Source: Stomorhina lunata (lineage: Eukaryota; Arthropoda; Insecta; Diptera; Rhiniidae). From it: a DNA stretch of 64,000 nt. A model generated the notes under the pieces. That model had not been told where the DNA came from. It saw only the letters and a list, made by a program, of their open reading frames with translations, and searched no databases. The position numbers were made by a program, and so were the translations under genes. Location: the NCBI GenBank assembly GCA_933228675.1, contig CAKOFX010000006.1, positions 360,492-424,491 of the forward strand, read 5' to 3'. Shown one piece after another: positions 11,050 through 22,960 of the stretch; positions within the stretch are counted from its first letter, which is position 1, and every line of letters starts with the position of its first letter.

Positions 11050-13760
11050 ATAAAAAAAAATTGTTTTTGCCCTTTTCACCCACTATTGGCCCTTATTTTC
11101 GTAGCTGAACCAAACCTAACTTCTCTTTTGTTTCTATCGCTTTTGGTTTCGGAGATATGGTCTTAGTAGTTTTTCCCCTTTTATACCTTTTCTCTTAACC
11201 GCAAAATGGACCAATTTCCAATAAGTACTAAATACGTTTGCTTTTATTTTCATTGCTGATCTTAACACATTTTCATATTAATTTTTATCCTTTTCCCTTA
11301 AGAAAATATAATTTTACCAACTTCTTCTTTTTTACCCCCTAAATTGAAAAAGTACCTAACACGTATACTCCTTCAATGTAAATCAAGCTCCCTTTATATT
11401 ATATTACTGACTTCATTGGTTTTAGAGATATAGAAAGGTTAAAAATAAAAAAAATTTACGCTTGATTTCTTTTCCATTTTTACCCCATTAGTCGAAAAAG
11501 TACCAACTACGTGTTTGATCATTTCAAATGTTTATCGATTGCGGTATAAATTTGGTTTCATTGGTTCAAAAGTTATATATGGGTAAAAAAAAAGTACCAA
11601 AATTTTGATTTTGACATTCTGTACCCCAATTTTTAACCCATTTTTGAAAAAGTGCTAAAAACTATCTCCTTATTTTTCTAGCCAATCTAAATCCAATTTT
11701 AATTATGTTTCTATCGATGTTAGTTTTAGAGATATAACATTACTAATTTTTCCCTTTTCTACCCTGTCTTACCTCCTAAGGCACCGAATTTCCAAAAAGT
11801 ACCGAATCCTTGTAATTTAATTTTTACTGATCTTAGACCAGTTTCGTTTTCGTTTCTATCGCTTTCGGTTTCGAAAATATATAATGATACCTTTTTTCCC
11901 TTCTTTACCCATTAAATTAAAAAAAGTGCCAAACGAGTGACCTATATTTCTTCAATGTCAATCGACTGATCTATAAATTATATTTCTTTCTTCATTTCTT
12001 TTTTCTTTTTCATTTTTACCTCATTAGTCGAAAAAGTACCAAACACGCGTTTGATCATTTCAATTGTTTATCGATTGTGGTATAAATTTGGTTTCTTTGG
12101 TTCAAAAGTTATAGATGGGTAAAAAAAAGTACCAAAATTTTGGTTTTGCCATTCTGTACCCCCAATTTTTAACCCATTTTTGAAAAAGTGCTAAAAACTA
12201 TCTCCTTATTTTTCTAGCCAATCTAAATCCAATTTTAATTATGTTTCTATCGATGTTAGTTTTGGAGATATAACATTACTAATTTTTCCCTTTTCTACCC
12301 TGTTTTACCTCCTAAGGCAACGAATTTGCATAAAGTACCGAATACTTATAATTTAATTTTTACTGATCTATGACCAGTTTCGTTTTGGTTTCTATCGCTT
12401 TCGGTTTCGAAGAAATAAAGTTATCTATTTTCCCTTCTTTACCCCCTAAATCAAAAAAAATAATAAAGTACCAAACAAGTGTCCCATATTTCTTCAATGT
12501 CAATCGACTGATCTATAAATTATATTTCTTTCTTCATTGGTTTAAAAAAAATATGAATAGTTTTTAAACAAAAAAGCAATCCTTAAGTATTTTCCCGTTT
12601 TTACCCGATCAATCCTAAAAGTACTAAACACGTGGTTAATATTTTTATTACTTATTATTTGTGGTATGTTTATTATTTTCTATTATTAACGTTTGTTTAT
12701 TATGTTTATAATTTCTAAAGATACATTTGTGTTAAAATAGTACCAAAAATACTGTTTTTACCTTTTTTTACCCCGATTAGTCCAATTTTAAAAACCAGAC
12801 ATGTGTTTTCTTATTTTCGTAGCATATCTTTATTTAATTGCAATTATATTTGCATTGCTGTAAGTTTCAAAGATATAGGGCTATTAAATTTTCCCTTTTT
12901 TACCCTGTTTTACTTTCTAAGGGGGCAAATTTTACCCCGATTAGTCCCATTTTAAAAAAAGGACCAGACATGTGTTTTCTTATTTTCGTAGCATATCTAA
13001 ATTCAATTGTAATTTTGTTTCCATTGCTGTTAGTTTCATAGATATAAGGCTATTAAATTTTCCCTTTTTTACCCTGTTTAATCTTCTAAGGAGACAAATT
13101 TGCTAAAAGTACCGAATATGTGTCCTTTGGTTATTACTGGTGATTACAAAACTATTCCAGTTCTTTTTTATTTTGTTTTTGATTTAGAAGATATAACATT
13201 ACCGATTATTCCCCTTTTTACCCTCTAGGTTTAAAAAAAGTACCAAATATGTGTTTCAGCTTGACAATCGACTTTCCTATAAATTATATTTTTCGATTTA
13301 TTGGTTCAAGCGATGTATAAAGATACGAAACCAAGAAACTACCCTTAAATTTGTTTTCCCGTTTTTACCCCTTTTCCCCCTAAATCGGAAAAGTACCACC
13401 CACATGTTTGATATTTATTCATGTTAAGCGACTATTGTTTCTATGTTTATTGGTTCAAAAGATAAACATGGGTTAAAAATAGTACCAAAAATTCGCTTTT
13501 ACCCATTTTACCCCCGATTTGTCCTATTTTCCAAAGCGTACTAATCACGTATCTTCTTATTTTTGCAGGTGATTCAAAAGAAATTTCACATTTTATCCTA
13601 TCGGGTTTGCTTTCGGAGATCTGTCGTTACTGATTTTTCCCTTTTTTACCCGCTTTACGAATTTTCAAAAATCCCTTCTATATCTATACCTCCAAATACG
13701 TACTCGATGTCAAAATTTTAGCTATCTAGCTTTAGCCGTTTTGACTGGGTGATGATGAAT
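11050..13760. repeat. Diverged tandem array of about 180-bp units related to family C
   Basis: About 15 diverged units each contain a box like 'ttttaccccctaaat' followed by 'aaaaagtaccaaacacgtg' and then 'ggtttctatcgctttcgg' or a variant. Units also repeat at a higher level: 11511-11800 and 12047-12340 are nearly identical and 536 bp apart, about three units. The same box occurs on the opposite strand inside family C (28020-28620) and on the same strand at 46120-46450 and 61470-61800. The ORFs at 12370-12567 and 12838-13041 are repeat by-products. TTACCC here is not telomeric. Confidence 0.8.
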
Positions 13761-14651
13761 CTGTCAGGTTAGAATTATATGTATGGGATAACCTAGCTTT
13801 AAAAAAGCCTAATCGTTAAAATACTAAAATTCTAAAGTCCTTCTTTACTAAATTTACAAATGTCTTAAAAAAATTTATTTTATTTTGAAATTTAATAAAT
13901 TTACGAACTATTCATTCATTTGGCACCACTGTGCAAATAGCAGTAAAAACATTTTATGTGAAACCGATACTTTACAAATAATTGTTGGCATTTTGAAGGT
14001 ACTTAAGAGCTAGTAAGAGAATAATTGTAAGCAATTGCAGTTTAATATTAGGTTTCAGTTTGAATATTCACTTAAACAATTTAACAAATAAAAGGAAAAC
14101 ATAAAAATATAAAACAATTCTGAAGTACGTCATCTTAAATTTCCTGAAAGTTACTTCACTGTCAAAAATATTGTTAAAGTAAATTAAACAATTTGATGTA
14201 TGTAAAGGTGTAGTTATCGGAGCAGCTAAAATTTTTTACTTATTGTATTCATATGTAATGTTGTTGTAACAGTTATGGAGATCTATCACCAACTATTTAG
14301 TATGTTGGCAAATTCTTTTCTTCTTATGTTATGCTATATGTGGCGCGGGGCACCCTAACACAACATTCAATGTTGCTAAGTACGAGCGTCAATATAATGA
14401 GTTTAGAAATGTCGCCGTTAAATAGCAGTGGCAACCGGAAATCGCATTAAACGTTGGTCTAAAAATTCTAAGAAATACTGACGATCACTCAGATAATTCT
14501 CAATCAACCTCTTAAAATGTTGATGCCTATAGGTTTTCCTGAAAGAAACGGTTTTGAAGGCTTTTCATAAGTCAAGCGCCAATATAACCGTTTTTTTACA
14601 GGGTTTTAAGGGAACCTGTTGGGTTTCAAGTATCTTAGCTAATTTTTTTTT
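13761..14651. other. Non-coding interval
   Basis: Apparently low-copy sequence with no convincing ORF. It is slightly less AT-rich at 14340-14460. I recognise no gene or element in it. Confidence 0.45.
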
Positions 14652-16388
14652 TATACCCGCCATCAAAAAGAATGGGGGGTATATTAATATTGTCATTCCG
14701 TTCATAATTTCCTTAATATTGGCTCAAAAATCAAAAACGATATATATTCTGAATCCTTATGAAATGCTAGAGCGATGTCTGTCTGTCCGTCTGTCTGTTG
14801 AAATCACGATAACGCCTAAACGAAAGGAGCTAGCTCACTAAAAACATTCTTCATCTCTAAGAATATTTTGGTATTGAAATTGGGCAAAATCGGTTAACAT
14901 TTGACCATAGCTCCCGTATAACATCGCCTACGCTAATCGCTTATTTGCTAATAAATAACAAACTATAATAGCTATGTTGATAAAATTTGGTAAATAGAAG
15001 TCTTACATAAGCCTTAGGCAGCATATAAAAGTTCATCAAAATCGGATTACATTTAGTCATAGCACCTATACACAAAACATACGGAAACAGCCAATATTTC
15101 ACCTAAACTACACTTAAATGCCAATATATCTAAAATTATAACAGATATAACCACTAAATTTAGCACAATGCCAACCAGTGTGCAAAATTTTGTCACAATC
15201 GGTCACCATTTGACCAAAGCTCCCATATAAAAAACTTACGGAAACACAAAATTACAAAAAGAAATGGGGGTTTATGTGCGTCTGTCTGTCAGATAAAAGC
15301 GCGATAGCGCCTTAACGAAAAGAGTTACAGCAACAAAATTTTACAAAAGGAAATCTTATGTGAATGCCAGCCAGTGTGCAAAATTTTGTTACAATCGGTT
15401 ACTATTTGATCATAGCTCCCATATAAAAAACTTATGGAAACATAAAAATACAAAAAGAAAATATGGTTTATGTCCGTCAGAGAAAAGCGCGATACCTCCT
15501 TAACTACAAGATTTAGAGAGACAAATTTACCAAAAGTATTTTCGATATGTCATAGAAATCGTGTGCGTAAAATGGGCAAAATCAGTGCACATTTAGTTAG
15601 ATCTCCCATATAACCCTGGCCCGGGAATCACATTTATGCTGATAAATTGAATAAAATTGCAAAATCTATGACTACTATATTTAAAACAGAGAAGTTTTAT
15701 ACAACTTTCAGTTAGTATGTCAAATTTTATAGGAATCGGTTCATTTTTGACTATAGCTTTCACATAAAAACCGCTCCCGGTAACCACTAATATGCCACAA
15801 ACGCCAGTTAAAAGCTATTAAATTATAAACTACAATATGTCAGGTATGGACACTAAATTTTGCACAAATAAACTTTATATTAATATTAGCCAGTATATGA
15901 AATTTTTTAACAATCGGTCAACACTTGGCTATAGTTCTAATATATATAGCATCCCCTTTTTATATCTACAATCAAAAAGATTGGGAGGTACATTCAGTAC
16001 ATTAATATTGCATCTACGAGATTAGATAGCTATCAATCAATGTTAGGTCCAGACCTTATACACGGTAGATCCATTAAGAACTCCTAACAAAACATATGAT
16101 CCTGCCGTGTTGCTACTAACATGTTTATGGCACAACGAAATAGCTTATTAATGTAAAACTATATTCGGTTATGGAACAGCATTTTTTCCAAGGTAATTAC
16201 TTGGAAAACCACTTAGATACTCTTAAATATTGAACTATAGTAACTATATCATTGCAACCGAATTTAGTTTAAATATATTACCAACAATACCACATTTGGT
16301 CAACATTTTGAATTAGCTGCACTCTCGTACAACTTGATGGTGGGTATTCAAGATTCGGCATAGCCGAATATAAAACTCTTACTTGTTT
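14652..16388 (-). mobile_element. Family A element, complete reference copy
   Basis: This is the clearest full A copy (1.74 kb). It starts TATACCCGCCATC at 14652 with ATGGGGGGTATA nearby, and has a GTCY tract at 14775-14800. Six or more modules carry 'catttgaccatagctccc' type boxes, and a second GTCY tract lies near 15285. The 3' end has GATGGTGGGTATT (16335-16347), the hairpin ATTCGGCATAGCCGAAT (16353-16369), then CTCTTACTTGTTT. No coding potential. The layout matches Helentron/DINE-type rolling-circle repeats. Confidence 0.8.
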
Positions 16389-16593
16389 TAACTCTGAAAA
16401 TTAAAACTGTTTGATTTTTGCCCATTTTTATTTAACAAATTTTTAATAATTTCTCAATATTCAAACTCATTGGTTAAGAATACGGTATTTAAGACCTTGT
16501 AGGTTAGTTTTAGATCTTTGTAATACTTGACTTAAATAATAGAAAAAAAAATCAAGTGCCAAAATTATCCAACTTAAATATAGGTACAATGTA

Positions 16594-18527
16594 CACTAGG
16601 TCGTCTCGAAAAAATAAAGTTCGCCGTACACCATCGAATATAAAGCATTGCTATGAGGCAGTTTCGAAAAAATTTTTTTAATCTTTTTCGTTGCACATTG
16701 TGGTCGCCAAAATACATTTTTCGTTATATCTTCGGCATTTACAGTCGGATCTCCAAGTGTGATATATCGATGTTTTTATCTCGAAGAGGCCAACATTTTT
16801 CTTTAATACTCATTTATCTTGGGTATTCGGTTCTAGTATTTATCTATCAGACCCCTGTTCCTACCACCCTAATGTACCACCCTAATATCAGAAAATTAAA
16901 GCTCTTAAAAAATCGTTAAACTTTTACTAAGGAAGTTTTTCGATTTTTCAAACCGATCTATTACAAACAAGGAATTTCTTATTTTGCCGCACATAGGGAT
17001 CGCCAAAATACATTTTTCGTTATATCTTCGCCATTTACTGTCGGATCTTAAAGTGTAATATATCGATGTTTTTGTCTAACGAAGGCCAATGTTTTGCGAT
17101 ATTAATCATTGACCTTAAATACATTTTTCTACATAGTACCTACCCAATATATCTTAACTCATACAAAGGCATAGATAAGCTGTGAAAATAATTAAGTTTA
17201 GTAAATAAAACTATCAACAGAAAGTATTTTCCTTATGTTAGCTCGTATTTCGATTACAGCTTCAACAGTTCTTCCATTAAGAATTGCAAGCATGGCGGCT
17301 CAGTCAAAAAAATTCTGAAATTGTGAACCGGGTGGAAAAAGTAAACGTTATTTTCTATGGGCAGACGAAGCATTTGTTGAACGCCGTCCGGCAATTGATG
17401 AACCCAAGATATATCATCTATTGGAATTGCTTGAGATTGGATTTCACAAGAACCAGAATGGCGGATAAAATAAAAGCGGTGAGTTCAGGAGGCTGTTGTT
17501 TATTTAAATTAATTTTAATGTTATACCGACACAGACGAAATTCAAACAATTATTTCGTGCATAAAACGAATATCAAGACAAACTAAGAGACTGTTTGGGT
17601 ATTTACACTGTGAATTTTTATATGATATTTTTTCACAATTTTAAATAAATACTAGAACGGATATCTGAGATCAATGATTATTATCAAAAAAAAAGTACTA
17701 GAAGAATGTACTTGAGGTCAATGATTATAAAACTAAACTTAATTATTTTCACAGCTTATCTATGCCTTTAAACAGACACTGAACGTTTTGTTCATGTAGT
17801 ACATTAATCTGCATTGGCTGTCACTGGTGAGCAACCCATGGGCCACATTTTTTCAGAACTTGAGAGCCGTCAAAAATACAGCAAACTTTGATCTTTTCAA
17901 AACATAATTGATTAAAAGATTTAAGACTTGTATAATTCTTGTTGTATGAGTTAAAATATCTTGGGTAGGTACTATGTAGAAGAATGTATTTAAGGTCAAT
18001 GATTAATATCGCAAAACATTGGCCTTCGTTAGACAAAAACATCGATATATTACACTTTAAGATCCGACAGTAAATGGCGAAGATATAACGAAAAATGTAT
18101 TTTGGCGATCCCTATGTGCGGCAAAATAAGAAATTCCTTGTTTGTAATAGATCGGTTTGAAAAATCGAAAAACTTCCTTAGTAAAAGTTTAACGATTTTT
18201 TAAGAGCTTTAATTTTCTGATATTAGGGTGGTACATTAGGGTGGTAGGAACAGGGGTCTGATAGATAAATACTAGAACCGAATACCCAAGATTAATGACT
18301 ATTAAAGCAAAATGTTGGCCTCTTCGAGACAAAAACATCGATATATCACACTTCGAGATCCGACTGTAAATGCCGAAGATATAACGAAAAATGTATTTTG
18401 GCGACCCCAATGTGCAACGAAAAAAATTAAAAAAAATTTTTTCGAAATTGTCTCATAGCAATGCTTTATATTCGATGGTGTACGGCGAACTTTATTTTTT
18501 CCCCATATAAGTCGAGACGCTCTAATG
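16594..18527. mobile_element. Complete 1.9-kb long-inverted-repeat element with TA duplication
   Basis: The left end is CACTAGGTCGTCTCG (16594-16608) and the right end is CGAGACGCTCTAATG (18513-18527), flanked by TA at 16592-16593 and 18528-18529. The arms run inward about 620-790 bp and are close to identical apart from an 11-12 bp gap near the left tip and a roughly 180-bp insertion in the right arm (17770-17950). Each arm holds two diverged copies of a box around 'cgttatatcttcgccattt', about 285 bp apart. The centre (about 17216-17734) is not inverted and holds an unexplained open stretch. No transposase is present, so it is non-autonomous. The TA duplication suggests Tc1/mariner-type mobilisation. 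Confidence 0.8.
17329..17469 (+). other. Open stretch in the element core, possible captured coding fragment
   Basis: The frame containing KRYFLWADEAFVERR is open from about 17329 to a stop at 17467 (about 45 codons), ending 'HKNQNGG'. The same frame is open in the partial second copy (minus strand, bases 1-50 region). At least one difference between the two copies (CGC versus CGT) is silent in this frame. An overlapping frame (17284-17586) is longer but changes an amino acid at the same site. Upstream the frame meets a stop. I do not recognise the protein. It could be a gene fragment captured by the element, remains of its own transposase, or chance. Confidence 0.25.
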
Positions 18528-18529
18528 TA

Positions 18530-19598
18530 CACATTTTTTCCATATAAAATCCCTGTTAAAGTTTTCGCTTTAACTACATATTTTAATGTTTATTTCTAAT
18601 GCTACTGGCATAATGCGCTATTTATGTTCAACCATATAATGGAACAAACTTTTTTCCTAAAAACTATTTGTTTGCTCGTAAATATTTGAATATTTGTACT
18701 CGTGTACACAAGGTGTACGAATATATTATGCGTCCACAAGTAAATTTAAGTTTTAGCAGGTAAAAAAATTCTAAATCGTAAATAGAAATTAGTTGGCGTT
18801 AAAAATAAACTTCAGCTATTAACATGAAGGGTTTGCATTGTTGCCAAACATTCAGCTATAAAATTAATGCTTATGGTTACTTGCAAAATGAAAATTTATG
18901 CAGAATCCTCAGAGAAGCATTATTGCCTTCAAAAACGTCTTCTTAAGAAAGTTAGAAATTTCTTTTAGAAGATTAAAAGTTAGAAGAAGCTACATTAAAA
19001 GGTCTTACCTTCATCTTTCACAAGATTTAACTGAAATGACTTTAAAAACCTTAGATACCCTGAGACCTTACTTTTCTTACTGGGTTGCAATACTGGAATA
19101 AGAGTGTACTTTAAAATGTACAAAGTTTAGCACTTTATGCATAAAGCACACATCAATGCATTCGCCTTGTGTAAGCCATAAAACAGCTCTAAAACAACAC
19201 TTAAAGCTCATGGCAATCACTAGACGTACAAAAGCACGTTTCCTAGAAGTTATGTGTCACAATTCAAATTTCTCGCATATTCGCAATTAATGCAACAAAA
19301 CAGGTAAAATGTTGCCAAAGCAGCAGTTTTTCTAACTTCACATGCAGTCATAGGAAAATTAAGTAAACAAGTAGATCAAAACCAACCAAAGATGACCTAC
19401 TTCTAGGAGTTATACATGAGTATAGTGTTAATAGAGCTGGAGCGTGTTTTCCTAAGCCTCATCGGTTTAGGTGGGTGTCATATTTAGTTTTGGAAACATT
19501 TCAGTGTTAACTCAATACACATATAGACTTCATATTTTTAAAGGTACATGTCTGTAGGGTATTGAAGAAGTTACTATCAGTCAAATGACTGAGTTTTT
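18530..19598. other. Non-coding interval
   Basis: No recognised repeat. A 67-codon ORF at 18898-19101 has no features I recognise, and its length is within chance for this composition. Confidence 0.45.
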
Positions 19599-20397
19599 TA
19601 TACCCTTCACCACCATAGGTGGAAAGGGTATTATAAGTTTGTGCTGATGTATGTAACGCATGGAAATATTTGTCTTAGACCCACCTTTTAGTATACCAAT
19701 AGGCTTAGAATCACTTTCTGAGTCGATTTAGCGATGTCCGTCCGTCCGTCTGGCTGGCTGGCTGAACCCCCATGTAAACCTTGTAATCAAACTACAGGTC
19801 GCAATTCTAAAGATAATTCGATGAAATTTGGTACAGATCATTTTTTTGATAATGGGACCATGGTTATTGAAATTCGTCAAAATCGGTCCATTATTTATGG
19901 TACCTCTCATAGGTCTCACTTCTCGGAATTGATATATTGTCCACAAATATCAAAAGAAATTTAAACAAAATACTGCCTATGTAACCGTAAATCACTATAC
20001 CAAATTTCGTAAAAATCGGTCCACATTTGACCATAGCTCCCATACAAACATTTCTTTAAAAACGCACTAAATGAGACAAAAAACACTAAAGCGCTCGTAA
20101 ATCTGAAGATTATGGGAATTTTAAGTTTTTTTTAAATTATTTGCATACATAATTTTTGTAACAACTGTAATTAATTTACCAAATTTCGAGACAATCGGTC
20201 CACATTTGACCCTAGCTCTCATATAAGTCCAAATGACGGAAACAGCTTAAATATATAAGTTTTGAGAAAATGTTTGTATGATGGCAAAATTTAGCAAATA
20301 TTTGTCTTTATACAGAAAAAATAACACTTTTGACCTTAGTGTTGAAGGGTATCGTATGGTCGGGCTTGACCGATTATAGCACTTTCTTACTTGTTTT
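19599..20397 (+). mobile_element. Family B element, copy 3
   Basis: It starts TATACCCTTCACCACC with the immediate foldback GGTGG/AAGGGTATT. A GTCC then GGCT tract lies at 19736-19764. The 3' end is TGTTGAAGGGTAT, the hairpin GTCGGGCTTGACCGAT, then CTTACTTGTT. It is flanked by T runs on both sides, as in copy 1. Confidence 0.75.
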
Positions 20398-21205
20398 AAC
20401 TAAACAATAAATATACGAAGTGGGAGTTTGGTAGCTGAGGAAAATCTAGAAAAATGTTTTTTGTTAGTTCAAGTGCGAGTTTAGTTCAAATGTTGGTTTT
20501 ACTGAGTACTTTTAGTTGAAATTTGCGTGAAATTTTTTCTTGATTTCCTTGCTCAAGCAATGTTTTGCCGGCAAAGCTTAAAATACTCATGATAAACTGT
20601 AATTTAAAGTGCACATACTCATAATATTCTTTGTATAAATTGCTATCAACATTATCATCAATATCAAATTCATCATCATCTTAATGTATTTTATTTAAGG
20701 AGCTATTGGGAAAAACTTTTGTGAACAAATTCTAACAAATTTTGCTTCTTTCCTTGTCAACCGTATAATAGAAAAGCTAATGTAAACTGCTCGTATACAT
20801 ATCATGATAACCTGTAACAACAGCACCATCAACAATTGTTTGTAAATACATCAGACAAACAACTCACAAAATTTTGAAATTGAAAATATGTAAAAAATGT
20901 TGCTAAATCATATCTATATATCTTAGGGTGCACCTTATTTAAGGAAACAGCGAAATTGAACCGTAACTCCCCCCAGAAATGTTATACATAATATAAAAAA
21001 ATGCTGTGCAGTTTTCGCAAAATTCTAAAATTTCTAATCGAAGATACGGCGAAACAAATTAAGATATTTTCGCTTCTACCATTTGTTTGTTTAATAATAC
21101 CGGAAAGCAAATTTATTTTTTGCAATATTTGTTGAACAAAATTTTCAAAAAATTAAAAATGATTTTTGAAGCCTGCCATAGAAAAAAGTATAATTTTGTA
21201 ACATC
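20398..21205. other. Non-coding interval
   Basis: AT-rich. A stretch at 20930-21080 ('agggtgcaccttattt', 'gaaattgaaccgtaac') has a texture unlike the rest and may be a decayed element, but there is no second copy in the window to compare. Confidence 0.4.
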
Positions 21206-22960
21206 ACAAGTAAGAGTGTTATATTCATCTGTGCCGAATCTTGAATACCCACCATCAAGTTGTACGAGAGTGCAGCTAATTCAAAATCTTGACCAAATGG
21301 GGAATTGTTGGTAATATATTTGGACTAAATTCGGTTGCAGTGGTATAGTTACTATAGTTCAACATTAAAAAGTATTTAAGTGGTTTCCCTAGTATTTACC
21401 TTGGACAAAATGCTGTTCCATAACCGAATATAGTTTAACATTAATAAGTTGTTTCATTGTGCCATAAACATGTTGATGGCAACACGGCAGGTGCATATAT
21501 TTTGTAAGGAGTTCCAAATACATCTACCGTGTATAAAGTCTGGACCTAACATTGAGTGATAGCTATCTAATTTCGTAGACGCAATCTTAATATACTGAAA
21601 GATTTGGAGGTAATCTTTTTGATTGTAGATATAAAAAGGGGATGTTATATATATAAGAACTATAGCCAAATGTTGACCGATTGTTACAAAACTGGCTGGT
21701 ATTAATATAAAGTTTATTTGTGCAAAATCTAGTGACCATAACTGACATAGTTTAAAATTAAATAGCTTTTAACTGGCGTTTTTGGCATTTTAGTGGTTAC
21801 CGGGAGCGGTTTTTATATGAAAGCTATGCTCAAAAATGGACCGATTCCTATAAAATTTGACATACTGACTGAAAGTTGCATAAAACTTCTCTGTTCTAAA
21901 TGTAGTAGTTATATATTTTACAATTTTATTCAATTTGTTAGCATAAATGTGATTCCCGGGGCAGGGTTATATGGGAGCGCTAACTAAATGTGAACCATTT
22001 TTAGCACACAATTTCTATAATATATCGAAAATATTATTGCTAAATTTTGTCTCTCTAGCTCTTGTAGTTAAGGAGCTATCGCGCTTTTCTCTGACGGAAA
22101 GACGGACATAGACCGTGTTTTCTTATTGTATTTTTGTGTTTCTATAAGTTTTTTACATGGGAGCTATGGTCAAATAGTAGCCGATTGTAACAAAATTTTG
22201 CACACTGGCTGGCATTCATATAAGACTTCCTTTTGTAAAATTTTGTTACTGTAGCCCTTTTCATTAAGGCGCTATCGAGCTTTAATCTGACGGACAGACG
22301 GACATAAACTCCCTTTTCTTTTTGTATTTTTGTGTTTCCGTAAGTTTTTATATGGGAGCTATGGTAAACTGGTTGGCATTGACATAAGACTTCCTCATGC
22401 TAAATTTAGTGGTTATATCTGTTATAGTTTTAGATTTATTGGCATTTAAGTGTATTTTAGGTGATATTTTGACTGTTTCCGTAAGTTTTTTGTATGGGAG
22501 CTATGACTAAATGTCAACCGCTTTTGATGAAATTTTACATGCTGCCTAGGGCTTATGCAAAACTTCTATATACTAAATTTTATCATCATAGCTATTATAG
22601 TTTGTCATTTATTAGCAAATAAGCGATTAGCGTAGGCGAGGTTATACGAGAGCTATGGTCAAATGTTAACCGATTTTGCCCAGTTTCAATACCAAAATTT
22701 TCTTGGTGATGAAGAATGCTTTTACTAAGTTTCATTGAGCTAGCTCCTTTCGTTCAGGCGTTATCGTGATTTCAACAGGCAGACAGACAGACGTACGGAC
22801 AGACAGACGGACAGACAGACGGACAGACAGACGGACATAGCTCAATCGTCTTAGAATCGTCTTAGGATTCAGAAAATATATCGTTTTTAATTTTTGGGCC
22901 AATATTAAGGAAATTACAAACGGAATGACAATCTCAATATACCCTCCATTCTTTTTGATT
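21206..22960 (+). mobile_element. Family A element, near full length
   Basis: It begins ACAAGTAAGAGTG with a decayed hairpin, then 'gaatacccaccatcaag'. The modules run to a 60-bp tract of CAGA/CGGA units (22779-22835) and end at 'ccattctttttgatt'. There the sequence switches directly into the 'gtagatataaaaagggg' start of the next A copy, so the terminal GATGGTGGGTATA was lost at a tandem junction. Confidence 0.7.

Noticed and set aside
11050..13760. TTACCC boxes as telomeric repeat
   Set aside because: The boxes are about 60-180 bp apart inside longer units shared with family C, and true telomeric tandem TTACCC or TTAGG is absent.
18898..19101. 67-codon ORF in otherwise unassigned DNA
   Set aside because: There is no recognisable domain and no second copy, and the length is expected by chance.
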